From positions 1 through 64,000 of the forward strand of contig JAAWHG010000002.1 in assembly GCA_022795735.1 (NCBI GenBank): 64,000 bases of DNA, read 5' to 3'. The translations under genes were made by a program, and so were the position numbers. The DNA is from Oscillospiraceae bacterium (GTDB lineage: Bacteria > Bacillota > Clostridia > Oscillospirales > Oscillospiraceae). Every line of letters starts with the position of its first letter. The first letter of the stretch is position 1. The notes beneath the pieces are model-generated. The model searched no databases and had not been told where the DNA came from. It saw only the letters and a program-made list of their open reading frames with translations. Below are positions 56,108 through 64,000 of the stretch, piece after piece.

Positions 56108-57685
56108 TTATCCATGCTCCTTCTTGCGGAAAAAGCCGAGATATACCAGCATCGCGGCGATCATCCAAAAATAAGCCATCATATAGGGTTCCTCAAAAAT
56201 ATTTTCGAAGTAGCAGTGAACGACCACACCGCACAGCCCCGAAAACAGCCCCGCGCCGAGCAGATAAGCGGGACGGTCCTTTTGCACCTTGGCGGTGCGG
56301 TACAGGGTACGCGCCCCGGTAAAGAGCAGGCAGACGAGAAGTAAAAGGAAGACAGTCAGGCCAATGACGCCCATTTCCACGAGAATTTTTAAATAGTAGT
56401 TGTCCACATAAAAATAGGAGACGGCGGAATAGATTTTGTGCTGCATAGCTACCGCGCCGCCGAACATACCCAAACCAACGCCGAAGAGGGGGCTTTCCGA
56501 CCAGTAAATAAGAGCCAGAGCCCAACGGCTGGCGCGGCCCCCATTGGTGGTAGAGGCGATAAATTCAGGGGTCAGCAGGTAACCAATCCGGCTGGCGACA
56601 AAGGGCAGCGACAGAGAACAAAGCCCCGCCGCCAGAATCAGCAGCAAAAGCCGCCGGTCCACCAGCGCGGAGAAGACCAGCACCGCCACCGCCATTGCCA
56701 TCCACGCGCCGCGCGACATGGTGAACAGGCAGGCGAAGCACATGCAGAAGGTGACAAACCAAAAGAACAGCTTGGCTTTCACCATCTTGGCCCGGTAGGC
56801 GAGGGCAGCCGCCATGGGGGCGAACATGACCATGTAATCGCCCATGATGTTGGGGCTTCCAAAGATGGAAAAGACGCGGGTCCGTACCGATTGCTCAGCC
56901 TGGTCTGTCCAGTGCGAGGGGATGGGGACGGCGATAATATACTGATAGATGCCGTGGAGGGCAATCAAAAACGCGGCTCCCACCATGACGTAGTAAAGGT
57001 TCATCAAATCCCGGTCGTCTCGCAGCAGACGGATTGCGACAAAGAACCAAAGCATATATTGCACCGTTGCCCGCCAGCCGGCCACGGCGATGGAGAAGAA
57101 AGGACTGATGACAAACATCAGTGCGAGCGCGACCCCCACGAAAAGGAAAACCGCAGGGTCGAGCGGGTTGGCCCGAATGAGGCGGGGACGGGGTGCGCGC
57201 ATCCGGTCCCAGACCAGCCACAAAACGGCAAGCAGCAAGAGCGCCTCGTCCCAGAGGGAGGAGACCACTGGGATGGCGAGCACGTCGCGGAGCACGTAAT
57301 CCACCAGGCCGTAGAGGGCCAGAACCGTGAGCAGTACGCCGCAGATGCCCCCCTGAAACATACGGCCCAGTAAGCGGCTCTCCCGCCCGCAGCGGAAGAC
57401 GGACCGCACCGCGCGGCACAGCAGACTGGATTCCACCGCCGGCGTCACCCGCCGCCCGAGCCGCCAAAGGCGTTCATTCCAGCCTTGGAGAAAGGTGGCG
57501 GCGCGGGCGCTGCTGGTCTGACGGGCGGGGGCGGACAGGCAGGCTGCGGCAATCCGGTGGGTGGCGGAGCGCCGTACCATGGCCCGCAGGCCGGAGGCAA
57601 TCCGGTGGGGGACGCTGTTTTGCCAGCAGTTACTTAAAAACAGAAGGAAGCGCCAAAACAGGCTTCCCTGGACCAGTTCACGCAT
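56108..57685 (-). CDS. O-antigen ligase family polysaccharide polymerase/ligase
   Basis: The protein has 525 residues. A hydrophilic, Arg-rich N-terminal segment of about 110 residues is followed by about 12 membrane segments. The family landmarks are SIFGSPNIMGDYMVMFAPM, TMSRGAWMAMAVAVLVFSAL and the large loop GVGLGMFGGAV..HKIYS near the C-terminus. Such proteins (Wzy/WaaL-like) polymerise or attach lipid-linked glycans outside the membrane. The DUF4330 gene upstream overlaps by 8 nt. It lies opposite the GT4-CsaB fusion gene, so a role in wall-polymer assembly is likely. Confidence 0.88.
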   Translation of the reverse strand: MRELVQGSLFWRFLLFLSNCWQNSVPHRIASGLRAMVRRSATHRIAAACLSAPARQTSSARAATFLQGWNERLWRLGRRVTPAVESSLLCRAVRSVFRCGRESRLLGRMFQGGICGVLLTVLALYGLVDYVLRDVLAIPVVSSLWDEALLLLAVLWLVWDRMRAPRPRLIRANPLDPAVFLFVGVALALMFVISPFFSIAVAGWRATVQYMLWFFVAIRLLRDDRDLMNLYYVMVGAAFLIALHGIYQYIIAVPIPSHWTDQAEQSVRTRVFSIFGSPNIMGDYMVMFAPMAAALAYRAKMVKAKLFFWFVTFCMCFACLFTMSRGAWMAMAVAVLVFSALVDRRLLLLILAAGLCSLSLPFVASRIGYLLTPEFIASTTNGGRASRWALALIYWSESPLFGVGLGMFGGAVAMQHKIYSAVSYFYVDNYYLKILVEMGVIGLTVFLLLLVCLLFTGARTLYRTAKVQKDRPAYLLGAGLFSGLCGVVVHCYFENIFEEPYMMAYFWMIAAMLVYLGFFRKKEHG

Positions 57686-58193
57686 CGCCGCTCACGCTCT
57701 CTACCGAGAGGATGATGCCGTTGGCGATTTCCAGCTTGGTGGACTTGACCAGATGCACCTTGCCCACGCGGATTTCCTGGTTGCCCACCAGGTAGACCCC
57801 GTCTTCCTTGACCTTGACCCGGCAGCGGATGGTGAAGACCAGATCGCGCAGGTCGGGAGCGTCCAGTACCGGGCCGTCGCCCGTGTTGTCCAGAGAGGAG
57901 GAAATGTGAGGGGTGGAGACCACGTCCACGATCTCGCCGTCCAGACGGCCGTCGTTGGTCAGAAGCTGGTCGCCAATACAGGTCTGGGCGAAGTCGCTGA
58001 CCTCCGGATAGACCTGGGAACAGAGCACCCGGTATTCGTAGACCGGGGCCTCGGGGGCCATGGAAGCGGCGATTTTGGACCCGACCACCTTCCATGCGAC
58101 GGCGGCGACGGCCGCAACCAGCACCAGGACGACAATCAAATCGACCAGGTTGATCTTTCCGAACAGCCGGCCTTTTTCATCTACAATTTTCAA
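57678..58193 (-). CDS. DUF4330 membrane-anchored protein
   Basis: The protein has 171 residues. The DUF4330 opening (KIVDEKGRLFGKINLVDL) is followed by one membrane helix (VVLVLVAAVAAVAWKVV) and an extracytoplasmic part with strands (VYEYRVLCSQVYPEV, FTIRCRVKVKEDGVYLV). It is found beside exopolysaccharide genes, with no defined activity. Start is TTG at 58193 with GGAGGG 6 nt upstream; longer frames run into the promoter region. It overlaps the O-antigen-ligase-like gene by 8 nt. Confidence 0.85.
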   Translation of the reverse strand: MKIVDEKGRLFGKINLVDLIVVLVLVAAVAAVAWKVVGSKIAASMAPEAPVYEYRVLCSQVYPEVSDFAQTCIGDQLLTNDGRLDGEIVDVVSTPHISSSLDNTGDGPVLDAPDLRDLVFTIRCRVKVKEDGVYLVGNQEIRVGKVHLVKSTKLEIANGIILSVESVSGDA

Positions 58194-58220
58194 AGAGATC
58201 CCTCCAAGAGAAGAATAGGG

Positions 58221-58268
58221 TTTGATTCCTGAGGACAAGTATATTATAATGGGTCCCGAGGAATCAAA
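58221..58268 (+). promoter_or_regulatory. Promoter of the GT4-CsaB gene within a 10-bp inverted repeat
   Basis: TTGATT (58222-58227), a 17-bp spacer and TATAAT (58245-58250). The -35 side starts TTTGATTCCT and its exact complement AGGAATCAAA ends at 58268, so the promoter is enclosed by an operator-like repeat. Confidence 0.65.
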
Positions 58269-58285
58269 TTCCAATAAGTTCTACT

Positions 58286-58314
58286 ATTATACCGGATTCG
58301 CCCGGTTTTCACAA
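58286..58314 (-). promoter_or_regulatory. Promoter of the DUF4330/O-antigen-ligase operon
   Basis: On the minus strand, TTGTGA, a 17-bp spacer and TATAAT. It fires back through the opposite promoter, so the two transcripts would overlap by about 20-25 nt at their 5' ends. Confidence 0.65.
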
Positions 58315-58337
58315 GAGCAATTTTTAGGAGCTTGTCT

Positions 58338-60548
58338 ATGAAGATTATGCACATTATTTCAGGCGGCGACGTGGGCGGGGCGAAAACCCATGTCCTGTCC
58401 CTGTTGAGCGGCCTGAGCCGGACGGAGAAGGTCCGGCTGGTCTGCTTCCTGGAGGGGCCTTTTTCCCAGGAAGCGCGGGAGTTGGGGATTGATACGGTGG
58501 TGTTGCCCTCCCGGCATCTGTTCAAGGTGGTGTCCGGCTTGGCGAAGGAGATCGACGGCGAGGGCTACCAGATTGTCCATTGCCATGGCTCGCGGGCCAA
58601 CCTGATTGGCGCGCTGCTCAAAAAAAGAATCTGCGCTCCTGTTGTCACGACGGTCCACTCCGACTACCGCCTGGACTACCTGGGCCGTCCCTTCCACCGC
58701 CTGACCTACGGGACGATCAACTCAATTTGCCTCCGGCGGCTGACCTATCACATCGCCGTCTCCAACGCGATGGCGGGGCTGCTGATTTCCCGGGGCTTTG
58801 ACCCGCAGACCATGTTTTCCATATACAACGGCGTCCCCTTCCTTGAAGCCCCGCCCGCACGGAGCCGGGAAGCGGTGCTGGAAGAGGCGGGGCTCCGGAC
58901 AGAGCCGGGCAGCGTCGTTTTCGGCATCGCGGCGCGCCTGTCGGCGGTCAAAGACGTCGGGACACTCATTCGGGCCTTCGCGCAGGTAGCCGCCAAAATC
59001 CCGGCGTCCCGTCTGCTCATCGCGGGAGACGGCGAACAGCGCGCCGAGCTGGAACGGCTGGCGGGAGAGCTGTGTCCAGAGGGGAGCGTCTGCTTTGCCG
59101 GATGGGTGTCCGACATGGACAGCTTCTACCGCGCAATCGACGTGAATACGCTGACCTCTCTGTCCGAGACCTTCCCCTACGCGCTGACCGAGGGGGCGCG
59201 GCAGAAAAAGCCCACCGTCGCCTCCCGCGTCGGCGGTGTTCCCGACCTGATTGAGCCGGGGGTGACGGGCCTGCTGTTTGAGGCGCGGGACGTGGACGGC
59301 CTCGCGGAACAGATGCTGGCTCTCGCGGAGGACCCGGCGCTGCGGGAACGGTTGGGAAACAGCCTCTACGAACGGGCCAAACGGGACTTCTCCGAAGAAG
59401 CGACGGTTGAGCGGCAGAAAGAGATTTACCGCATTTTGATCCGCCGCGCCGCCCGGCCGGAGAAGAAACGGGACGGCGTGCTGATCTGCGGAGCCTACGG
59501 CAAGGGCAACGCCGGGGACGACGCGATATTGGAGGCCATCGTCGCGCAGATGCGCCGGACGGACCCGGACATGCCCCTCTATGTGCTGACCCGGACCCCT
59601 CGGAAGACCGAGCTTCGCTACCGTATCGGCGCGGTGCATACCTTCAACGTGCCCGGATTTCTGCGAATCATGTGCCGGACCCGCCTCTACCTCAACGGGG
59701 GCGGCAGCCTGATTCAAGACGTGACCAGCACCCGTTCTCTGCGCTATTATCTGGCCAGCATCCGCTTGGCGAAGCTGACGGGCAACCGGGTCCTGATGTA
59801 CGGCTGCGGCATTGGGCCTGTACAGCGCGGGGGCAACGTGAGACGGGCGGGCCGGGTCATCGACCGGTATGTGGACGTGGTAACCCTGCGCGAGGACAGC
59901 TCCCGGGCGGAGCTGGAACGGATGGGGGTGACCAGGCCGGAGATTCGGGTGACCGCCGACCCGGCGCTGCTGCTGGAACCGGCGGCAACGGAACGGGTGA
60001 ACGGCTGGCTGCGGCAGCAGGGGCTGGACCCGGAGCAGGAATACGCCCTCTTTGCCCTGCGCCCGTGGGAAGGGTTTGCGGAAAAGGTTCCCGCCTTTGC
60101 CGCCGCTGCTGCGGGTGTACGGGCGTGGGGAATGGAGCCGGTGTATCTGGCCATGGAACCGGCGCGGGACTTGGCGGCCTGCCGTCAGGCGGCGGAACAG
60201 ACCGGCGGCGGAGCCAAGGTGCTGTCGGTGCCGGAGGACGGTTCGCTGATCGTGGGACTGATGGGACGGATGCGGGTGGCGGTGTCCATGCGCCTCCACG
60301 CGCTGATCTTTGCCGCCGCCGCCGGGACGCCGGTGGTGGGCGCGGTCTATGACCCCAAGGTCCAGGCGTTTCTGGAATATTTGGGCAAGGGACGGTATAT
60401 GCCGCTCGCGGAGGTTGACGCGCCGGCGCTGCTGGAGGCGGTGCGCGGTGCGCTGCTGGAAGACCGTTCTGAAGGCGTCGAAAAACTTCGGGCACTGGCG
60501 GCGGAGAACGAAGCGGCGGCCCGGACACTTTTGGAGGAAGCAACATGA
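58338..60548 (+). CDS. Fusion of GT4 glycosyltransferase and CsaB-type polysaccharide pyruvyltransferase
   Basis: The protein has 736 residues. Residues 1-370 are a GT-B, GT4-type glycosyltransferase: GGDVGGAKTHVLSLL, TTVHSDYRLDYLGRP, GIAARLSAVKDVGTLI, and SLSETFPYALTEGARQKKP with the Glu pair. Residues 375-736 are a CsaB-like pyruvyltransferase: GVLICGAYGKGNAGDDAIL, LYLNGGGSLIQDVTS, GCGIGPVQRGGN, VTADPALLL, VAVSMRLHALIFAAAAGTPV. CsaB adds ketal pyruvate to the wall polymer, creating the ligand for SLH domains. Fusing it to a glycosyltransferase suggests sugar addition and pyruvylation on one chain. The window has two SLH proteins that would use it. The start at 58338 has AGGAG 7 nt upstream. 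Confidence 0.92.
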   Translation: MKIMHIISGGDVGGAKTHVLSLLSGLSRTEKVRLVCFLEGPFSQEARELGIDTVVLPSRHLFKVVSGLAKEIDGEGYQIVHCHGSRANLIGALLKKRICAPVVTTVHSDYRLDYLGRPFHRLTYGTINSICLRRLTYHIAVSNAMAGLLISRGFDPQTMFSIYNGVPFLEAPPARSREAVLEEAGLRTEPGSVVFGIAARLSAVKDVGTLIRAFAQVAAKIPASRLLIAGDGEQRAELERLAGELCPEGSVCFAGWVSDMDSFYRAIDVNTLTSLSETFPYALTEGARQKKPTVASRVGGVPDLIEPGVTGLLFEARDVDGLAEQMLALAEDPALRERLGNSLYERAKRDFSEEATVERQKEIYRILIRRAARPEKKRDGVLICGAYGKGNAGDDAILEAIVAQMRRTDPDMPLYVLTRTPRKTELRYRIGAVHTFNVPGFLRIMCRTRLYLNGGGSLIQDVTSTRSLRYYLASIRLAKLTGNRVLMYGCGIGPVQRGGNVRRAGRVIDRYVDVVTLREDSSRAELERMGVTRPEIRVTADPALLLEPAATERVNGWLRQQGLDPEQEYALFALRPWEGFAEKVPAFAAAAAGVRAWGMEPVYLAMEPARDLAACRQAAEQTGGGAKVLSVPEDGSLIVGLMGRMRVAVSMRLHALIFAAAAGTPVVGAVYDPKVQAFLEYLGKGRYMPLAEVDAPALLEAVRGALLEDRSEGVEKLRALAAENEAAARTLLEEAT

Positions 60549-61693
60549 AACAGATCGTCTGCCTGTCTACCTCAACTTGGTACCCCATTCCGACCCGCAA
60601 GCAGCAGGTCATGAGCCGGCTGAAGGATGCCGAAGTGCTGTATTTCGACCCGCCTGTGACGTGGATCGCCCCGCTCCGCGACCCCAACGCCAAGCCGAAG
60701 CTCAAGGCGTACCGCGCGGCGGGGGAACGGGTGCGCGGGCATGTCACGGCTTACGCCCTGCCGCCGGTTTGGCCCTTTTTCAACAAATACAGGGCGGTCA
60801 ACCGGCGAAATCAGAAAAAGACCGCCGCCTATGTCAAAAAGCGCATGGCGGAGGCAGGATTTGACAGGCCTGTGCTCTGGTGCTATTCGCCGGTCAGCGC
60901 CGACGCGGTGGACCGCATTCCCCACAGTGCGCTGGTCTATGACTGCGTGGACCGGCACTCGGCCTACGGCGGACTGATGAATCCCGTGCTGGTGGACGAG
61001 ATGGAGTTAGAGCTGGCGAGGAAGGCCGACATGGTCTTTGCCACGGCGGAGGGGTTGGCCGAACGGCTGCGGACGGTCAATCCGAGGGCGATGTTTTTGC
61101 CCAACGGGGCCAACTACGAGCTGTTTCAACAGGCGGCTGAGCCGGGGGATGTCCCGGAGGATATGCGGGGAATAACGGGCCCGATTTTCGGTTTCGTCGG
61201 GGCGTTGCAGGAATGTATCGAGTACGGATTTGTTACCTCGGCGGCAAAAGCGCGGCCCGAGTGGAATTTTGTGTTGATCGGAAGGGAAAACCCCGGCGTG
61301 GATTTGAGCGGCCTGCGCGCATTACCCAACGTCCGCTTCTTGGGCCTCAAGCCGCACGATCAGCTTCCGCGCTATATCGCCTGTTTTGATGCCTGCCTCA
61401 ATCTCTTTGCCAGCGGCGCGCTGAGCAAGGACGTCAGCCCGTTGAAGTTCTACGAATACCTGGCGACGGGTAAGCCCATTGTCTCCACGCCGCAACCCGA
61501 CCAGATCATGCAATTCGCGCCCTTGCTGCACATTGCACGCACGGCGGGGGAATTCGAGACCGCCTGCGCCGCTGCGCTGGCGGATACTGACCGGGCGCGG
61601 AAGGCCGCCAGAATGGAGGAAGGCCGCAAAAGCTCCTGGGACGCGCGGGTGGCGGAGATGGAGCGGGTTTTGGGGGAGATGGGAATTTTGTAG
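60545..61693 (+). CDS. GT4-like glycosyltransferase (TuaH-like)
   Basis: The protein has 382 residues, a GT-B fold with an N-terminal half bearing LWCYSPVSADAVD and YDCVDRHSAYGG. The C-terminal half has FGFVGALQECIEYGF, FVLIGRENPGVDLSGL and the donor-site block VSPLKFYEYLATGKPIVST. It resembles teichuronic acid and wall-polymer glycosyltransferases. It overlaps the fusion gene by 4 nt (ATGA), so both act in the same pathway. The acceptor and sugar are not known. Confidence 0.87.
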   Translation: MKQIVCLSTSTWYPIPTRKQQVMSRLKDAEVLYFDPPVTWIAPLRDPNAKPKLKAYRAAGERVRGHVTAYALPPVWPFFNKYRAVNRRNQKKTAAYVKKRMAEAGFDRPVLWCYSPVSADAVDRIPHSALVYDCVDRHSAYGGLMNPVLVDEMELELARKADMVFATAEGLAERLRTVNPRAMFLPNGANYELFQQAAEPGDVPEDMRGITGPIFGFVGALQECIEYGFVTSAAKARPEWNFVLIGRENPGVDLSGLRALPNVRFLGLKPHDQLPRYIACFDACLNLFASGALSKDVSPLKFYEYLATGKPIVSTPQPDQIMQFAPLLHIARTAGEFETACAAALADTDRARKAARMEEGRKSSWDARVAEMERVLGEMGIL

Positions 61694-61718
61694 CCGTTTC
61701 ACACGGGAGGAAAACAAG

Positions 61719-61945
61719 GTGCTGTTTCAGATTAGTAGAAATCCTGCGTTTCTGGGCTTTGATTTGGTCTACATTGGAGTTGTTTTTGTGTTTTTTATAT
61801 ACCGTTATTCGCAATCAGCGCAATCGCGTCGCTGATGCTGCATTTGCAGATTGTCAAACAAGAGGAACCGTTTTTGCAGGAAGCCTTTGGCGAGGAATAT
61901 CTTTCGTACAAAAAGCATGTTAACAGATATTTTGGGAGACATTGA
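61719..61945 (+). pseudogene. Remnant of an isoprenylcysteine-O-methyltransferase-like protein
   Basis: Frame 1 reads FQISRNPAFLGFDLVYIG then VFFIYRY and stops at 61835. A second frame continues at about 61815 with FAISAIASLMLHLQIV, then EEPFLQEAFGEEYLSYKK and RYFGRH and stop. Joined, this is the C-terminal half of the small membrane methyltransferase family (ICMT/PEMT), including the SRNP and EE catalytic region. The N-terminal half is missing and there is a frameshift, so it is non-functional. A ribosome-site-like GGGAGG precedes GTG at 61719 by chance or reuse. Confidence 0.8.
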
Positions 61946-62050
61946 CAGCTTTTTTCATCAGGCTTTACTTCTGTGGTTTACTATGATAAAATAAAAAGAA
62001 CAGGCTTCTCATACGAGGAGCCTTTGCGTGGAGCGTGGAGGTATTACCGA

Positions 62051-62359
62051 ATGAACAACCGCAACAAGCGATCTGATCCGGATAACGGCCTGTACCGTGC
62101 CATTCTGCTGTTGGAGACGCCAGAACAGTGCTATGACTTTTTTGTGGACCTCTGTACCGTTTCGGAGCTCAAGGCGATGGAGCAGCGCTTCGAGGTCGCA
62201 AAACTGCTCGATGAGGGTATGATTTACAACGACATCCTTGAACAGACTGGAGCCAGCAGCGCCACCATCAGCCGCGTCAACCGCAGTTTGAACTACGGCA
62301 CAGATGCCTATCGCGCCATCTTTGCCAAGCTCAAGAAACAGGCGGAGGGCGGCGCGTGA
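62051..62359 (+). CDS. YerC/YecD-family TrpR-like protein
   Basis: The protein has 102 residues. A TrpR-like helix-turn-helix with YRAILLLETPEQCYDFFVDLC, ELKAMEQRFEVAKLLDEG and TGASSATISRVNRSLNYG, the recognition-helix region. These small regulators of unknown ligand are common in Firmicutes. The start at 62051 has GGAGG 8-10 nt upstream; an earlier in-frame ATG at 61973 has none. It overlaps the following methyltransferase gene by 4 nt. Confidence 0.92.
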   Translation: MNNRNKRSDPDNGLYRAILLLETPEQCYDFFVDLCTVSELKAMEQRFEVAKLLDEGMIYNDILEQTGASSATISRVNRSLNYGTDAYRAIFAKLKKQAEGGA

Positions 62360-63099
62360 ACGCTTATGGTGCGCTGGCGGCGTCCTACGACGGGCTGACC
62401 CGCGATATTCCCTATGAAGCGGTGCTGAATTTTTTGGAGCTGGTGCTCCGGGCGTTAAACCGGTCTCCCAGGACGGTGCTGGACCTCGCCTGCGGGACCG
62501 GTTCCCTGTCTGTCCTGCTGGCGAGGCGGGGCTACGCGGTGACCGGGGCGGATTTGTCCGAGGAGATGCTGACCGAGGCCATGGACAAGGCGCTGGCGTT
62601 GGAGGCGAACCGCCCATATTTTATCTGTCAGCCTATGCAGGCCCTGTCGCTGCCCCAGCCGGTAGCACTGGCGGTATGCTGTCTGGACAGCCTCAACTAT
62701 CTGACTAAACCGGACGATTGCCGCGAGACCTTCCGGCGTGTTTTTGCCAACCTGGAACCGGGCGGCGTCTTCTTTTTTGACGTCAACACCCCCGAAAAAC
62801 TTTGCGCCCTGGACGGACAGGTCTTTCTGGACGAGACGGATGACGCCTATTGTGTCTGGCGGGCGGCGTTCTGCGAAGAGGAGCATATATGCTATTATGG
62901 CATGGACCTCTTCCAGAGGGCGGGCAAGCTGTGGCGGCGCAGCTTTGAGGAACACGCCGAGTATGCGTATGACCTGAACGACCTGACGGCCTGGCTGCTG
63001 GAGGCTGGCTTTTCCACGGTGCGGACCTACGGGGACCGCAGGATGGAGCCGCCAAAGGAAGGGGAGGAACGGGTCTATTTCGCGGCGTTGAAGGAGTAG
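62356..63099 (+). CDS. Class I SAM-dependent methyltransferase
   Basis: The protein has 247 residues. The SAM fold has motif I VLDLACGTGSLSVLLARRG, then VTGADLSEEML, and motif III-like FANLEPGGVFFFDVNTPEK. The substrate is not identifiable; the DUF3419/ubiE-like group and small-molecule methyltransferases are options. It starts at GTG overlapping yerC and is 3 bp before the Hsp33 gene, so the three genes form one operon. Confidence 0.9.
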   Translation: MNAYGALAASYDGLTRDIPYEAVLNFLELVLRALNRSPRTVLDLACGTGSLSVLLARRGYAVTGADLSEEMLTEAMDKALALEANRPYFICQPMQALSLPQPVALAVCCLDSLNYLTKPDDCRETFRRVFANLEPGGVFFFDVNTPEKLCALDGQVFLDETDDAYCVWRAAFCEEEHICYYGMDLFQRAGKLWRRSFEEHAEYAYDLNDLTAWLLEAGFSTVRTYGDRRMEPPKEGEERVYFAALKE

Positions 63100-63102
63100 A
63101 GT

Positions 63103-63990
63103 ATGAACGATCACATTGTCCGCGCCATTACCGGCGACGGGTATCTCAAGGCGGCCGCTGTTCTGTCCACCGACATGGTGGAGCGGGCCAGGGACGTCCA
63201 CAAGACCTTCCCAACGGCCACTGCCGCGCTGGGGCGGCTGTTGACGGCGGCCTCCATGATGGGAAACATGCAGAAAATCGAGGATGGTTCCCTGACGCTG
63301 CAAGTTCGGGGCGACGGTCCACTGGGGACGCTGCTGGCGGTGTCCGACGCCGCAGGCAACGTCCGGGGGTATGTGACCAACCCGCAGATTTCCCTGCTGG
63401 AAAAGTACCGGGGCAAGCTGGACGTAGGTGCTGCCGTAGGGCGGGGGATGCTGACGGTGATTCGCGACCTCCGGCTCAAAGAACCCTATATCGGCAGTGT
63501 GGAGCTGGTGTCGGGCGAGATTGCCGAGGATATCGCGGCCTATTTTGTGCAGAGCGAGCAGATTCCGACGGCCTGCGCGTTGGGCGTGCTGGTGGACGTG
63601 GACCAAAGGGTCAAGGCAGCGGGCGGTTATCTCCTTCAACTATTGCCCGGCGCGCCCGACACGTTGATTGACCGTGTGGAGGCGGGTGTGCGGAAGGCCG
63701 GGGCGGTGACCGGTATTTTACAGGAGGACCCGGACCCTGCGGCTCTGCTGCGGCGGGTGTTGGACGGGTTTGAACTGGAGATTTTGGAGACCACGCCGGT
63801 AGAATACCGCTGCTACTGTTCCCGCAACCGGGTCCGCGCGACGTTGGTGAGCTTGGGCGCGGCGGAGCTCCGGGATATCGTGGACAAAGGCGAGACCGTC
63901 CATGTTGGCTGCCAGTTCTGCGACGCCGACTATGGGTTCGGGCCGGAGGAAGTTGCGGGAATTTTAGCGGAAATTGAAAATAGGGCTTGA
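63103..63990 (+). CDS. hslO: Redox-regulated chaperone Hsp33
   Basis: The protein has 295 residues. The N-terminal domain has MNDHIVRAITGDGYLKA, ATAALGRLLTAASMMG and LQVRGDGPLGTLL. The C-terminal zinc domain has YCYCS... as CYC, then VGCQFCDADYGF, giving the CxC-(30)-CxxC redox switch. It becomes an active holdase on oxidative unfolding. Complete within the window, ending 10 bp before the edge. Confidence 0.96.
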   Translation: MNDHIVRAITGDGYLKAAAVLSTDMVERARDVHKTFPTATAALGRLLTAASMMGNMQKIEDGSLTLQVRGDGPLGTLLAVSDAAGNVRGYVTNPQISLLEKYRGKLDVGAAVGRGMLTVIRDLRLKEPYIGSVELVSGEIAEDIAAYFVQSEQIPTACALGVLVDVDQRVKAAGGYLLQLLPGAPDTLIDRVEAGVRKAGAVTGILQEDPDPAALLRRVLDGFELEILETTPVEYRCYCSRNRVRATLVSLGAAELRDIVDKGETVHVGCQFCDADYGFGPEEVAGILAEIENRA

Positions 63991-64000
63991 CATTTTGGAG

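Overview
The window looks like chromosome from a Gram-positive anaerobe of the class Clostridia, most like the Oscillospiraceae and relatives. The reasons are AGGAGG-type ribosome sites with frequent GTG and TTG starts, SLH-domain surface proteins together with a CsaB-type pyruvyltransferase, a FeoA/FeoB/Cys-rich-FeoB-partner locus, the YqeC and YerC/YecD families, and split transketolase subunits. The assignment is from gene content only. By eye the base composition changes along the window: about the first 23 kb is AT-richer and accessory in character, and about 34-64 kb is GC-rich and densely packed like a core chromosome.

Region 1 (1-22.5 kb) is accessory. It begins with the 3' end of an SLH surface protein and an 8.2-kb gene for a thioester-domain adhesin with about 23 CnaB/SpaA-like modules, ending in an LPKTG motif that has no membrane anchor behind it. 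Its last 186 bp recur 650 bp downstream as a fragment. Each of the two copies is followed by a small membrane-peptide gene with the layout of a type I toxin-antitoxin locus. Next comes an NAD-salvage operon (nicotinamide phosphoribosyltransferase, NAD synthetase, nicotinamidase-like hydrolase, PRPP-synthetase-like enzyme), bracketed by two nearly identical 30-bp inverted repeats. Then come a CCA-adding enzyme with a second nucleotidyltransferase, two unrecognised proteins, a SleB-like hydrolase, a DIP1984-like protein, a tRNA-Thr(UGU) gene and a DUF488 protein. A 28-bp repeat family (hairpin plus conserved tail) is scattered through this region only. The NAD genes, CCA enzyme and tRNA recall large phages, but no phage structural gene or integrase was recognised.

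Region 2 (23-39.2 kb) is a carbohydrate-acid utilisation island. A uroporphyrinogen-decarboxylase-like protein, an RpiB-like isomerase and an Rpe-like epimerase lie beside a GntR/FCD regulator. Divergent from the regulator is an eleven-gene run: a ribose-type ABC importer, a zinc polyol dehydrogenase, a shikimate-dehydrogenase-like protein, both transketolase halves, a PfkB kinase, 6-phosphogluconate dehydrogenase, a mannonate-oxidoreductase-type SDR and a LarA-family (nickel-pincer) epimerase. Together these could bring a sugar acid through mannonate and gluconate into the pentose phosphate pathway.

Region 3 (39.2-51.3 kb) holds an SLH surface protein, a flavodoxin, a penicillin-V-acylase-like Ntn hydrolase, a DUF2975/XRE pair, the ferrous-iron locus (including a 50-residue Cys-rich protein), a divergent PAP2 protein and a 27-unit Sel1-repeat protein.

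Region 4 (51.4-64 kb) is core-like: DEAD-box helicase, DprA-like protein, GlmS, YqeC, an O-antigen-ligase-like membrane protein with DUF4330, a glycosyltransferase-CsaB fusion followed by another glycosyltransferase, a decayed methyltransferase, YerC, a SAM methyltransferase and Hsp33. CsaB-type enzymes pyruvylate the wall polymer that SLH domains bind, so the fusion at 58.3 kb probably serves the SLH proteins at both 0-0.8 kb and 39-42 kb.
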